In this document: piece after piece, positions 1 through 9,621 of the stretch
Position numbering within the stretch: position 1 is the first letter of the stretch
How the letters are laid out: each line of letters begins with the position of its first letter
DNA from: Amoebophrya sp. AT5.2
Taxonomy: Eukaryota > Sar > Dinophyceae > Syndiniales > Amoebophryaceae
Length of the DNA stretch: 36,225 nt
Direction of reading: 5' to 3'
Assembly: GCA_005223375.1 (NCBI GenBank)
Contig: RXOD01003934.1
Coordinates: forward strand, 1 to 36,225
Position numbers and translations under genes: made by a program
The notes under the pieces: model-generated
What the model saw: the letters and a program-made list of their open reading frames with translations, nothing else
Databases searched by the model: none
What the model was told of the DNA's origin: nothing

Positions 1-851
1 CTGTTCTCGTCGGACGATCCCGGGCGGAAACCGTGGCCCGCCCCAGAAAACGGCAGTTCGAAGGCCGCTGCAGGAGAACCTCCGGACGCAGCGCCTTCCG
101 CAAGTACTCCATAACTCGACACGGGCCGGCAAACGCCCCGACGCGGACCACTCCGGCTGGCGACCCGCGTTCCGTCAACCCCTCCACCTTCCTCGACCGG
201 TGGGTCTTGAATCACCTCTTCCTCGTCGGCCGCGTCAAGACCGTCTTCTTCCCCGCCCCGACGTCGGCGCTCTACTCCCCGTGCTGCTTCGGTACTGCCT
301 TCCGGCGCGGGTAGTGCGCTGCCCGCGCCCGCGCTGGTCTCGCCCGCCATGTCGAGGTACATGTGCTGCTGGTCTACTTCGTTTGCATCGGCCGCACACT
401 GTAGGTGGAGGTCGACGCGCTCCACCAGGATGTAGCGTCCGTACTCCAGCATATAGCCCGGCCGCAACACTTGCAGTCCGTTCGCAGCTTCAGACTGAAG
501 TTGTGGGCGAAGCAATGCGACCGGCTGTAGCTGTTTTGCTCCCGCCCCCGGTTTTCCAGTAGTCGTTGCAGCCGGCGCCTCCTCGTCTTCATCTTGCTCC
601 TCGCCTGCCTCGCGACCGTGCCGAACCTGGTCCTTGCTGCGCTCTGCTGGCCCGTCCCACTCCAAGCCCGGGTGTATGCCAGCGTTCTCTGCGTCGTGCG
701 TCTCCGGAGTCAGCTGCCCCATCACGACGGGCCATATTACAGCTGAACAAGTCCCGGCGAGAAGGAAGGCTGCCGCGACCGCTGCGCGGATAATTCCGTT
801 GGAGCACCACTTGTTCAACTTCTGCGGATCCTGCCCCGACTCGCTGCGCAT
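1..851 (-). CDS. partial protein with N-terminal membrane anchor, runs off left edge
   Basis: An ATG at 851-849 opens a minus-strand frame of 283 codons without a stop as far as base 1, so the 3' part lies outside the window. I read the frame line by line on the reverse strand. The N terminus is short and polar, followed by a hydrophobic stretch at about residues 19-43 (GIIRAAVAAAFLLAGTCSAV and on) that looks like a signal anchor or uncleaved signal peptide. The next part is acidic and low-complexity (EEQDEDEEAPAA). A more ordered segment follows at about residues 120-165, containing LRPGYMLEYGRYILVERVDL, and then an Arg/Gly/Glu-rich region. I do not recognise a family. The plus-strand frames across this stretch are shorter. 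The uninterrupted length and the position in the all-minus gene row favour a real gene. Introns beyond the edge are possible. Confidence 0.6.
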   Translation of the reverse strand, partial: MRSESGQDPQKLNKWCSNGIIRAAVAAAFLLAGTCSAVIWPVVMGQLTPETHDAENAGIHPGLEWDGPAERSKDQVRHGREAGEEQDEDEEAPAATTTGKPGAGAKQLQPVALLRPQLQSEAANGLQVLRPGYMLEYGRYILVERVDLHLQCAADANEVDQQHMYLDMAGETSAGAGSALPAPEGSTEAARGVERRRRGGEEDGLDAADEEEVIQDPPVEEGGGVDGTRVASRSGPRRGVCRPVSSYGVLAEGAASGGSPAAAFELPFSGAGHGFRPGSSDEN

Positions 852-1525
852 TTAGCACTATTCGCAGCTAGTCGAATACATACTGTAACTTTAGATTGTA
901 AAAGCCATAAGTCCACAGACCCTCATGCGGCTCGCTTCGGCTCATCTTCCTTCTACAGAAAACCGGTCACGTCATCTACTTTATACTTCTGCAACGCATC
1001 ACCATCATCTGCATGGCAATGAGATCTGCCACATTTACATAATAAATTAGCTCTGCACTAGCACTTCAAACAATAGGTAAGAGTAGAAAGGGTAAGGGCT
1101 AGGGCAGGGGGCGATTTGGGTGGGGGCTGAGACCATTTGAGTGAGAATGAACCGGTGTCAGATGAAGCATCGGCACGAGTGAGATCTTCCGGTGTGCACG
1201 AGCAGCTATCTGCTGCACAGTAGTACGGATGAAACCGAGACCGACACGATCAAAGCACGCGCCAAGTCGACAATGGATCATTCATCAAAACACGGAGAAG
1301 TGAGTTCTTCAACCGTAGCTCAGCCCGCTGCAGCTGCTGCTCTCGCATTTTTCTTGCATTTGTTGATGCGCAACGAGAATTTCACATTTTTGTGCCCTCA
1401 GACAGGAGGTCGCTGTGCTGAAGGCTTGTTGTAGCCGACGCGAAGCGATACGTCGTCTTTCTCCTTCTCCTATCCTAATCCCTGTCCTGCACCCGCACCA
1501 TCTAGTGCTCTTAATCTTATGTTGC
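852..1525. other. intergenic region, no gene seen
   Basis: This stretch lies between the start of the left-edge gene and the stop of the acidic-tail membrane protein. It is more AT-rich than the flanking coding DNA, and only short frames without family features cross it. I see no tRNA cloverleaf or conserved motif. It should hold the 3' untranslated region of the gene to its right and the upstream region of the gene to its left. Confidence 0.5.
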
Positions 1526-3379
1526 CTAACCCTCATCGGGTGGGGCTTCGACACTTGACGTTGGCTCTTCACCCGCCTCAGCATCCGCATCTGCTTCCTC
1601 TTCTTCTTCAGCAGCTTCCTCTCCATCTTCTTCTTCTTCTTCTTCAGCAGCTTCCTCTCCATCTTCTGCGTCAGAAGCTGGCTCCTCCTCTTCTGCTTCG
1701 GCCGGGGGCTCCTCGTCTGCATCGGCAGCTGGCTCGTCCGCTGCTTCGGCAGATGGCTCGTCCTCTTCTTCTTCCTCCTCTTCAGAAGCAGGCGCATCAT
1801 CTGCCTCGTCGGCAGGTGCGTCTTCGTCCTCGGCCTCACCGGACGGCTCGTCGACTGCTTCATCTTCAGGAGCCGCCTCCTCTTCTGCTTCATCCTCCTT
1901 ATCTCCCTTAGAAGGCTCCTGATCGGCCTCGGCGTTCTTGTTATCCCCTGCCCCAGCTGCCCTCGCGCGTGGTTTCTCAGAAGATGCTGCAGCTGCTGCA
2001 GCAGGTGGCTCGCTTGACCTCGATTTCCTGGCCGCAGCATCTTTTTGCTCGCTCTGAAACGTTCCGGACCGCTTGAACGCGTACATCTTACTCGGGTCTT
2101 TGTTCACGACTGATATCGCCTTTTTCGGAATGGCGTTCGCCCCGGAGAAAACCCTCGTAGTCGCGACCTCAGGCTCGGGATTTGATCTTGATGTCGGCGC
2201 ACTTCCAGCAGTGCCTGGTGCTTCGCCTTCGGCTATCGAAACTTTTGCGCCTTCGGCTTCCGGCGCGACTCGTGGCTTCGAAATTTGCATGTTCCCGGAT
2301 GCAGCAGGTGGCTTCGTCGCCTTCTGCTGCGCGTTGTTAGTCGCATCAACTTCTGGAGCCGCGGGAACGGCCAGAACCTTCTGCACGGGCGGTTGGTTTA
2401 CAACAGGCCTCTCGACGACGTCGCGATGTGGCGATCCGCCCGGCGTGGGTGATCCGCCCTGCTCCCGGCTCGGTGACACCTCGGCGATGGGGTCTAAACT
2501 ACCCCCAGCGCTGCTTCTCGTTGCGCTCGCGGATGAGGCTCTACTCAACTCGGCCGCCGTTGTCCTCGATGCGCGGTCGCGCTCTGCTTTTTCTCCTCCG
2601 CTATCTTTGTCCTTTCCCTTCTTACCGCCCGCCCCCTGCTTCGTCCCTTCGCCGTCGCTGTCTCCACCACCGGCAGCACTTGAAGTCTCCTCTCCGCGAC
2701 CGCCCCCCTCCACTGCGCTTCTCCTCTGTTGATTCTGATACGGTTTTGGCACCACACTCGCAATCTCTTCCTCGTCGGCCTTCGATATCTTCGTGCTCAT
2801 AGTTCCGTACTTCGGCGCTTCGTACTTCGACGAAGTCGGCGGGCCCTGCTCTAGTACCTTCACGTTCTCGGCCATCACGCTGCCGTTACCCTTTTTCTTG
2901 ATCTTGTCAAAGTGGTTGGTTTCTTCGCCGTTACTTGCGCTCCTACTGACAATTTCCGAGGATTGGTCGTCGACGTACAACTCCTTCTGAAAGTCGCTCA
3001 TGATGATCTTGTCTGCGATGCAAGAGTGGTAGAGAAGGACCACCACGGTCAGGAAAAGCAACGCCACGCCCAGCGCGAACGCCACGAAGACCCACACTTT
3101 CTTCGTGTCGGACGTGGACGGTACGGGATACCTGTCGTAGAGCTTCTTCAAAGCCTTGGGGTCCGAGATGGACTTCCACACCTTGTACACGTCCGAGGTG
3201 TAGCACTTTTTCTCAGCCTTTTCCTTTTTCTCCGTGGCCTTCTCTCCGTCCTTGTCAGCGTCTTGAAACTGAGTGGAGTAACTGTTGAGCGATTTTTTTT
3301 TAGAGTAACTGTTGAGCGATTTTTTTTTACGATTTTTCCATTGAGGAAAGTACTTGGACAGAAAAAATGCCCCATGCAT
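1526..3379 (-). CDS. single-pass membrane protein with long disordered acidic C-terminal tail
   Basis: A 617-residue frame with an ATG at 3379. The N-terminal 90 residues are Lys-rich and contain a perfect tandem nonapeptide (KKKSLNSYS twice), then an ordered-looking part (CYTSDVYKVWKSISDPKALK). One clear transmembrane helix lies at about residues 96-118 (VWVFVAFALGVALLFLTVVV). The remaining 500 residues are low-complexity: Ser/Ala/Pro-rich first, then very acidic, ending in two copies of a 12-residue unit DGEEAAEEEEEE/A. I do not recognise a family. The next gene upstream ends only 90 bp away (stop at 3470). A phase-0 intron with boundaries 3508 (GT) and 3398 (AG) would fuse the two into one 872-codon-scale gene with a signal peptide, a luminal part, this helix and a cytoplasmic acidic tail. 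If not joined, topology is uncertain. Confidence 0.72.
   Translation of the reverse strand: MHGAFFLSKYFPQWKNRKKKSLNSYSKKKSLNSYSTQFQDADKDGEKATEKKEKAEKKCYTSDVYKVWKSISDPKALKKLYDRYPVPSTSDTKKVWVFVAFALGVALLFLTVVVLLYHSCIADKIIMSDFQKELYVDDQSSEIVSRSASNGEETNHFDKIKKKGNGSVMAENVKVLEQGPPTSSKYEAPKYGTMSTKISKADEEEIASVVPKPYQNQQRRSAVEGGGRGEETSSAAGGGDSDGEGTKQGAGGKKGKDKDSGGEKAERDRASRTTAAELSRASSASATRSSAGGSLDPIAEVSPSREQGGSPTPGGSPHRDVVERPVVNQPPVQKVLAVPAAPEVDATNNAQQKATKPPAASGNMQISKPRVAPEAEGAKVSIAEGEAPGTAGSAPTSRSNPEPEVATTRVFSGANAIPKKAISVVNKDPSKMYAFKRSGTFQSEQKDAAARKSRSSEPPAAAAAASSEKPRARAAGAGDNKNAEADQEPSKGDKEDEAEEEAAPEDEAVDEPSGEAEDEDAPADEADDAPASEEEEEEEDEPSAEAADEPAADADEEPPAEAEEEEPASDAEDGEEAAEEEEEEDGEEAAEEEEEADADAEAGEEPTSSVEAPPDEG
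1609..1680 (-). repeat. 36-bp tandem repeat coding for acidic dodecapeptide
   Basis: The string cagcagcttcctctccatct recurs at 1609 and 1645, a period of 36 bp. On the minus strand it encodes the 12-residue unit DGEEAAEEEEEE and its near copy ending in A. The in-frame period suggests expansion by slippage or unequal exchange inside the acidic tail of the membrane protein. Confidence 0.85.
3276..3329 (-). repeat. perfect 27-bp in-frame tandem duplication
   Basis: Two identical 27-bp copies (3276-3302 and 3303-3329), each ending in a run of nine T, encode KKKSLNSYS twice on the minus strand. Perfect identity, including the homopolymer, points to a recent duplication or an assembly artefact. 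Confidence 0.9.
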
Positions 3380-3397
3380 TTTCGCAAGGTAGAGGTA

Positions 3398-3508
3398 CTG
3401 CTAGCTTTTCTTATGTAAGGGTGAGGCCAACGCCAACGCCAACGTGAACGTCAATGATAGATAGTGATACTAGGATGTCCTCGGTGGCGGCTGCAAGAGT
3501 AAGCACAC
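3398..3508 (-). other. possible phase-0 intron linking the 3470-4255 and 1526-3379 frames
   Basis: The minus strand reads AACCCG|GTGTGC at 3508 and CTAGCAG|TACCTC at 3398. Removing the 111 nt joins frame 3509-4255 (249 codons) to frame 1526-3397 (624 codons including stop) without a shift. The donor is weaker than those of the other introns here (GTAAGT, GTGAGT, GTAGTT), so this is an alternative model and not a firm call. Confidence 0.4.
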
Positions 3509-4255
3509 CGGGTTGCCGTCCTGAAAGCCCTTCACGGTGACCGGGTTCGGCGTCGCGAGGTAGTATGGGAACTCCCCGTCTTCCAGGTTTTCCATTGTGG
3601 CTTTAAGGTCCTTGTTGTCCTCGCCGTCGCCGCTTTTTTCGTCCTCCCCTTTTCGATCCGATTGCTTCTTTTCAGCCTTAGTTTTTCCATCGTCGCTCCT
3701 CTTATCCTTTTTCTCATCGACGCTTTTCTGGTTCTTTTTGTCATCGTCGGCTGCTTCTCCCTGCTCAGCGTTTTCCTGGAGCTTTTTCGCAACTATCTTC
3801 ATCGTGTTTGTGTGCGCACGTTTCCTGTCCGTTGCGACCTGCTCGGCACGATCCCCCGTTCTGCGGCCTACTTCGTTCTTGTTAACCTCGATAAAAACCA
3901 CGGCATCCGCATCGATCTCCTGGCTCACAGTACTTCTAAGCCAGGTCTTGCTGCTTTTCTCGGCTTCGTCCTGCCCGTGCGCACCACGAGAAACGGCCAC
4001 CACTGCGTGCGGGTGATCAACATCTTCACCCAATGGACCGACGTCTTCAAACGCGTTCGAAACGCCCGTATTCACAGCACGAGCCCCCTGCTGTGGACGA
4101 AAACCACCGCGAAATCGCGTGCTGTGCGTTGCCTCGGCGGGCACGTCGTTCTGCTCGCGGTATGCGGGTATCGCGAAGAGTGGTTGCGGAAAGCACGCAA
4201 TCGCAATCGACGACGCGATCAGAAGAGCTGGACGAGGCACCGAAGCCCTCAACAT
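3470..4255 (-). CDS. secreted Lys/Asp-rich protein (or 5' exon of the neighbouring membrane protein)
   Basis: The frame is open beyond 4255, but I choose the ATG at 4255-4253 because it begins a textbook signal peptide: Arg residues, a hydrophobic core (ALLIASSIAIACFPQPLFA), then a likely cleavage site before IPAYREQ. This gives 261 residues. The mature part has a mixed region to about residue 130, then a strongly charged Lys/Asp/Glu/Gln segment (about residues 140-225), and an ordered-looking end containing GEFPYYLATPNPVTVKGFQD. No family is recognised. The ordered end directly before the stop, and the 90-bp gap to the next ATG, suggest that the true transcript may splice at 3508 into the downstream membrane protein. 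The predicted location is the secretory pathway. Confidence 0.62.
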   Translation of the reverse strand: MLRASVPRPALLIASSIAIACFPQPLFAIPAYREQNDVPAEATHSTRFRGGFRPQQGARAVNTGVSNAFEDVGPLGEDVDHPHAVVAVSRGAHGQDEAEKSSKTWLRSTVSQEIDADAVVFIEVNKNEVGRRTGDRAEQVATDRKRAHTNTMKIVAKKLQENAEQGEAADDDKKNQKSVDEKKDKRSDDGKTKAEKKQSDRKGEDEKSGDGEDNKDLKATMENLEDGEFPYYLATPNPVTVKGFQDGNPVCLLLQPPPRTS

Positions 4256-6098
4256 ACTTTTGCTTGAACCCGCTGCTGGCAGGGTAGCGGCAAGAGCTAG
4301 CACGCTCCTTCTGCCGTGACAAAGGTGAAATCAATGCAAAAACGGCGCGCAAAAAGGCAACAAACTCGTCTACGAGTACGAACTTTATTCTCTGAGGTTG
4401 TTTAAATTACTTAAATGATGGCCATCGCCTCCGTCCGGTGGACGTGCGGGGCGATGGAGGAAACGTTTCTTGTCTTGTTTCTTGGGGCTTACCTTGTTGC
4501 ACTTGTTTACTAGTCTTCGAGTTGGAGTAGTAGTAGTACTTCGACTTCCAGATTCATCAGCTACTGTACGGCGAAATAGGATGATCGCGCACCCACACCC
4601 AGACCAAAACCCTTGCGCTTTGATTCCGGCGCACCCCTCCTCCACCCTGGGTTGATCAATCATAACATCAGTCATAACATCATTCACGAAGTAAGAGGGG
4701 GGAAAGTGACGTGCCCTGCAAAAAGATCATCTCCCTGCACCCCGCCTGCATGTTCTGGCCCGTTTGCTTTGCGAGAACCTGCTGCCTCATACGATTACGA
4801 GCCACCACCATGGCCCCTGACGAACCTCTGAGAACACACTTCGATGGATCGATTGTGATCGAAGGAATGCCGCAGATCGGAAGTATACTTCGAATTCGTT
4901 AATATAGTAAATTGAAATTTTTAATCCAGAAAGTCAAACATCAGCGGGGAAGGTCAGTCACACCAATTGGAAACTCCGAAGCGAGGACTCCTCTGTCTAA
5001 GGCTCAACAGGATCATGGACCTCGTGACTCGCGCGCGGGTTTTCCAGGTGGCGGCCCTGTGAGCATCACAGCTCGCGCGTGATAGTAATGTATCATGACC
5101 TTTCAGGAGTTTGGGCTGCCAAAACAAAGATATTTACTCCGAGAGACAAACGAACTGGCTCTTTCTTCCACAAGCATGTAGGTTATCAAAATCTCCTGCC
5201 GGACGCAAAATTTCGTAGCTCCCCTACCGCTTCTACCCCTTCATTTCATACTAACTCGGGCGTTCTCCGACTCAGACTTAGATGAACATGTGCTCCTCTA
5301 GTGGCATAGTTAGAGAGAAGTAGTTCGTCATGATCTGGAAAATCGATCGCTGTTGTTGTGCGTACTTCCTCATCGGTATTTACCATATTCAGAGGTATCT
5401 CGCGGACACCACAACCATTGCAAGACCTCGGCTCGTCTTACACAGTTCTCGAGTTTCCCCCGTTAGATTCATTCTGTCGCACCGCCACCCATGCATTGCT
5501 TGAAGTGCCGTGGAGAAGTCACTCGAATATCCCGGGATAAACTGATTTTATCGAATCCTCGCGTACTAGGGACGATTGGAAATTTTGTTACTATTGCGGA
5601 CGGGCCCGGGGCGAGTATACTTAAAATTGAATGCATGCTGGAGCGATCTCGGGTGTAGTTGGTTGTGCGGGAGTGCTATTGCAGTACGAATTTTTAAACA
5701 CAGCAGCTACACGACTAATTTTTTAAACACAGCAGCTACATCTACTTGAGGCGTATTTTTAAGTATTTGGATTTTTGTTTTTCATTGCATCACAAAAATG
5801 CGCATACGAGGGCGAGCAGAAGAAGAAGTATTTATCATCATCATCCAACGTTGATCTTCGGCACCTGGGCGAATTCGATGCTTCTTTATTCCTTCACATT
5901 TCCAAGAGCTGCGTATCGGGAAACGTGCTTCGTTCGAGGAAACTTCGTTCCTTCATCTGTGTAGAGAACTGTGATGCTCCTGTATCAATTAACTGACATT
6001 CATTTTACGAGTAGCGCTGCCATGATGAGTACGTCGGAACACTCTCGGATAAACATTATCATCTTGACTCTTTTGGCAAGGATAGAATCGATGCTACC
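4256..6098. other. long intergenic region with a short tandem duplication
   Basis: About 1.8 kb with no convincing coding frame on either strand. The frames present are under about 100 codons, lack family features, and the region is more AT-rich than its neighbours. It contains the 28-bp duplication described separately. It must hold the upstream region of the secreted-protein gene and the 3' end of the Trp-rich repeat gene. I looked for tRNA or snRNA-like structures and saw none I could support. Confidence 0.45.
5689..5740. repeat. intergenic 28-bp tandem duplication
   Basis: Two adjacent copies of a T-run followed by aaacacagcagctaca occupy 5689-5711 and 5717-5740, differing by one T in the homopolymer. 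The repeat period is 28-29 bp. No function can be inferred. Confidence 0.8.
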
Positions 6099-8644
6099 CT
6101 ACTCGTTTTGCACCTCGCACAGATCCAGTTCGTCGATCAGGTCCTGCAGCTCCGCAGGCTCGTCGAGGACCTCAAACTGGTCCTCGATATCCTCTGCAAA
6201 CGCGAATCCGAGGCCCCGCGCCTCATCGTCGAAGGAGGTATCTGATCATCGGTAGAGTCATTGTCATTCATTGATTCATTTTGCGTTGCTGCAAGCGGTC
6301 GTGTTAGTTCTAGTTGTGACAAAGGACTGCGAGCGGCCCTCAAGAAGTGTTAGTTCTAGTTGTGTTGTGTTGTTGAGTCGAAAAAAATGGCGAACGTTGA
6401 CTGTTGGAAACAACTTTTGGACGAGATTCCAACCGCTACCGCAACTGCTGCGCGTCGGAGCAAGCTCGGCTATTTTAGGGGGAGTTTACTACGCGCGTAG
6501 TTTTGGCCCAGCAGGAGCCACAGGAAAGCGGTATCCCTCGGCTCCCACTCAGTTTCATTCTTGCGGGTCCCCATCGAACTCAAAAATACAACGAACTCAC
6601 ACAGAAAGCTGCCTTGCTTTAAAGAAGTGGCACCGGCTGCAGCTTCAGTTTCATCGTGGGCATTCTCGTCTTTCTCACAAGTTTGCGCGAAGGACGCGTC
6701 GGCGCGGGACGCCGCGAAGGAAGCGTCGATATCCTCCTGTGAGAGGCGGGGCGTCTCCTCGGTCTGCGCGGCCGCGTCGGCGCGGCGCGCGGCATCCGCT
6801 TCCGCTCGGGAGCTCGCAAAAGCGGCCTCGATCTCCTGCTCGTAGTGCTTCCACGGGTACGTGTTGACGGAGGAAGTGTCGCTGCTGGCCTGGAACTCGT
6901 AGTCGGCCCAGCCGGATTTATGCTCGGAAAAAGGAGCCACCTCCTCGTCGTCGAAGCCCCACCAGTTCTTGTTCGCCGGGTGCCACGTCCATCCTGCAGA
7001 ATGCCACGTAGAGGAATCGTTCTCGACATAACCGGCAAAGCGCGCAGCGAGATCAGGGTAAGAGTTGAAGTGCCCCCACGCACTATTCGAATTCGAATCC
7101 TCTTCGACGTAGCTGCCCGGGTACATTTGTGCCTCCAAGTCGAAGAAGTAGGTGCTGCAAGTCTGCTCTCCTGCTTGTTGCTCGGTAGAGGTACAAGCAT
7201 CATCATGGTGCTTCCAGCCGGCCAGATGCCAGGTCGACGGATCGGACTCCAGGTACCCCGGGAAGCGGTCCTCAAAGTTGCTTTGAGCGGGGTAGGACGT
7301 CGCACTCGTTGTAGTCTCCTGGGTCGTTTCCGTGTTCTCGGTGTTTCCATCGTTCTGCTCGTTCCACCAATTGAGCGAGTTGTTTTCCAGATTGCTTTGC
7401 ACATGCGCCTCGTTGTCGTAGAAGCGCCATCCGGCGCGCCACCACGTGGACGGATCGGATTCGATGTATCCGGGGAAGCGCGCGGCCAGGTCCGGCAGCG
7501 AAGACTCGGTCCCCATATCGTCCGCCTCGTCAGCTGTCGTTGCATCGTCCTGGTGCTTCTGCTCCTCTTCGTCGTTCTTGATCTGCTCCTCGTCGTCGTC
7601 GTAGAAGCCCCATCCGGCGCGCCACCAGGTCGACGGATCCGATTCCACGTAGCCGGGGAAGCGCCTCTCCAGATTCGGGTAGCCGTGGTGGCTCAAAAAG
7701 TCCTCGTTTTGTTCATCGGCGCCATCCTCCTCGTCAACGTCCTCCACCTTCATGTCGTCATCCACCTCTATCTCGAACTTCCACCCGGCGGACTGCCGGT
7801 CGCCCCGCCTGATGGCCGTGCGAACCGCGGAGATGAACGCTTCCTCTTCGTCGGTGAGATCGTCGTTGCGGTTCCACCAGTTCAGCTCTTCTTCTTCGAC
7901 GACGCGGGAGGACGTCGGGGGACAGTCGCTCGCCGCGTTGAAGTTAATGTTGTCGCTGTCTTCATCCTCGGCGCTGGCCACCGCGTCCATATTAACGACG
8001 TCGTCGGACGGAGTATGCAGAGCAGAGGACTCGATGCCCAGCTCGATGCGCAGCTTTATCGCTTCCTGCGCCTCGCGTTCCATAAATTCCATTTCTTCCT
8101 GTTCCTCGAGCTCGCGCATCTGCTCATCTAGGTGGCGCTCCTGCTCTTCGTGCGAGAGTTCGTCGTTCTTGTCCTCTTTCTGCTCGGCTTCCGAGAAATC
8201 CACCCAGCCACTCTTCTTCCAGTCCGCAAGACCATCGGGAATCCACTGGTCCTTCTTCTCGACGGCCGTGAAATCGACCCACCCATGCGCCTTGCCCTCC
8301 TCGACGACATCGACGACGAAGTCGCTGTGTTTCCAGCCCTGCTCCTGCTCGGACTTATCTTCCTGCTTCATCTCCTGGTCCTGCTCGGTATAGTCCACCC
8401 AGCCGTACTTTTTCCACTGCTCGACTCCGTCGCGCCACTCCGTGCTGTCGTCCCACCAGTAGCGACGCTCCTGCTTTTGGTTCACGTAGTCGATCCAGCC
8501 GTTGGCGTCATCTGCGTCGCTCTCCTTCGAGGTCGACGTACGCTGGTGACCATCGTGGTGGACCCAGCCGGCGTTGTGCCAAGTCGAGGGATCGGAGTGG
8601 ACGTATCCAGCAAACTCGGTCCACGAACCCGACTCCATCGTCAT
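6099..8644 (-). CDS. tryptophan-rich GYxxSDPSTWxxAGW repeat protein, two exons
   Basis: Exon 1 runs from the ATG at 8644 to 6601. Exon 2 is 6241-6099, ending at TAG, giving 728 residues. Without splicing, the frame reads on into a non-acidic, unrelated tail. Splicing at GTGAGT (6600) and CAG (6242) instead gives an acidic end (DDEARGLGF, EVLDEPAELQDL, CEVQNE) like the rest of the protein. Five copies of F.GY..(S/N)D.STW..AGW lie at about residues 11-27, 325, 390, 465 and 540. A second motif, GW(V/I/A)D(F/Y), occurs about five times, mostly in residues 50-170. NWW(N/G) occurs three times. A paired (D/E)I(D/E)A(S/A)FA(A/S)SRA motif sits near residues 600-650. A Glu-rich helix lies around 170-200. 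There is no signal peptide or membrane helix. I do not recognise the family; a distant WW-domain relation is conceivable for WIDY..WWDDSTEW but is weak. It is probably an intracellular scaffold or binding protein. Confidence 0.75.
6242..6600 (-). other. intron of the Trp-rich repeat gene (359 nt)
   Basis: The donor is T|GTGAGTTCG at 6600 and the acceptor GATGATCAG|AT at 6242. The phase is 1 on both sides, so the joined frame is continuous and its 143-nt 3' exon (6099-6241) ends in TAG. The exon is below the size normally listed as a frame, but its acidic composition matches the upstream protein. Confidence 0.7.
6301..6364. repeat. direct repeat within intron
   Basis: gtgttagttctagttgtg occurs at 6301-6318 and again at 6347-6364, 46 bp apart start to start. 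Both copies lie inside the predicted 359-nt intron; on the transcribed strand each contains CTAAC, a branch-point-like string. Confidence 0.8.
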
Positions 8645-9621
8645 GCGCTGATGAAGTAGCGACTGTCGCGACGGAATCGACGGCAGCCGCGTTGAAGAGG
8701 TTATCGCTTACTTTGTATTCTTGCAGTTGTAGTTCGCTCACGTTCGACAGTCGAAAGGGGAAACGAATCGAACCACGACAGAAATGAACTGATTGTTTAC
8801 GTACAAAATGACGGGGGATGACTATGAAAGCCACTGCAAGGCGTTTTTTTGGCGCGATTTGATTTGCGAAAGTCGTTTTGTACTGTAGCAGAAGTGTTGA
8901 AGTCGCAACGAAAGAAATCGCAACGAAATGCGTAGCACTCAAGTTAGTCCCGAAGTTTCGACGTACGACAGAATTTGTGTCTACCCTTCCCTCGGACGGA
9001 TGCAACGCTAAGCAAACGACTTGACCAGTGTCAGCGTCTCTCGGAGCTTCTTCCTTCTATCTTCGTGATGCTTCCGGCCACACACGATATGAAACCGAGA
9101 AGTGTGAGCAACACCGACGAGTCCTCTCAGGACCGAATCCTTCTGTCTTTCGCAAAGTACGACGTAATAGCCAGCGAACATCTTCACACCGAGCGTCCTT
9201 CTCCTTTCGTCTATTGCGTATACGTTTTGTTATTGTTTTCAGTCCCGAGAAGTTTGCGCGAACGCTTGCGCTGCAAATCCAGACTCTTGAGTGCGTCGGT
9301 GTTTCTTTTCTGTTCATATGTGCTGCCGTTCTTAGGGCAAATGCAAAGACGATCGCTTCTTTGTTCTTGCGTCATGTTGAAAAACCCGGCGTAGGAGCGT
9401 CGCTCTGTCTGTCTGAAGATTTTGCTCACTACGTACGGCAATTAAGTACTTGCAGGTACGTCGACAGAGTATCGCGCAAGCCACTTACAACCATTTTTCT
9501 ATTTCTTTTTTGTGCTGCTGCTGGCGAACAAGGTCTTGGCATTGATTAGGTGCAAAATGAGGCGGGCGCGTTCCTTAATACACCACGCACGACCCGCACC
9601 CGTTCCCGTTCATCGACGGGT
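8645..9621. other. intergenic region, no gene seen
   Basis: About 1 kb between the start of the Trp-rich repeat gene and the stop of the giant disordered protein. Frames of 140-173 codons exist on both strands, but they have no family features, several begin at non-ATG codons, and some only become long by overlapping the flanking genes. I support no gene here. Confidence 0.45.

Noticed and set aside
1309..2040. 243-codon minus-strand frame rich in Lys/Arg
   Set aside because: Shifted reading of the acidic repeat (GAA/GAG runs read as Lys/Arg); the 617-codon frame has a transmembrane helix and ATG start.
4385..4687. 100-codon minus-strand frame upstream of the secreted-protein gene
   Set aside because: No motif or composition bias; could be a leader exon at best, and no splice join was convincing.
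6845..8131. 428-codon plus-strand frame opposite the Trp-rich repeat gene
   Set aside because: It is the antisense of the repeat protein; its sequence is Val/Leu/Arg-rich without motifs and its regularity mirrors the repeats on the other strand.
8508..9005. 165-codon minus-strand frame with a hydrophobic segment
   Set aside because: Its second half is a shifted reading of the Trp-rich repeat gene's start and the first half has no family features; most likely 5' untranslated DNA.
9028..9549. 173-codon plus-strand frame in an intergenic region
   Set aside because: No ATG-defined family features, and a mix of competing short frames on both strands; consistent with chance.
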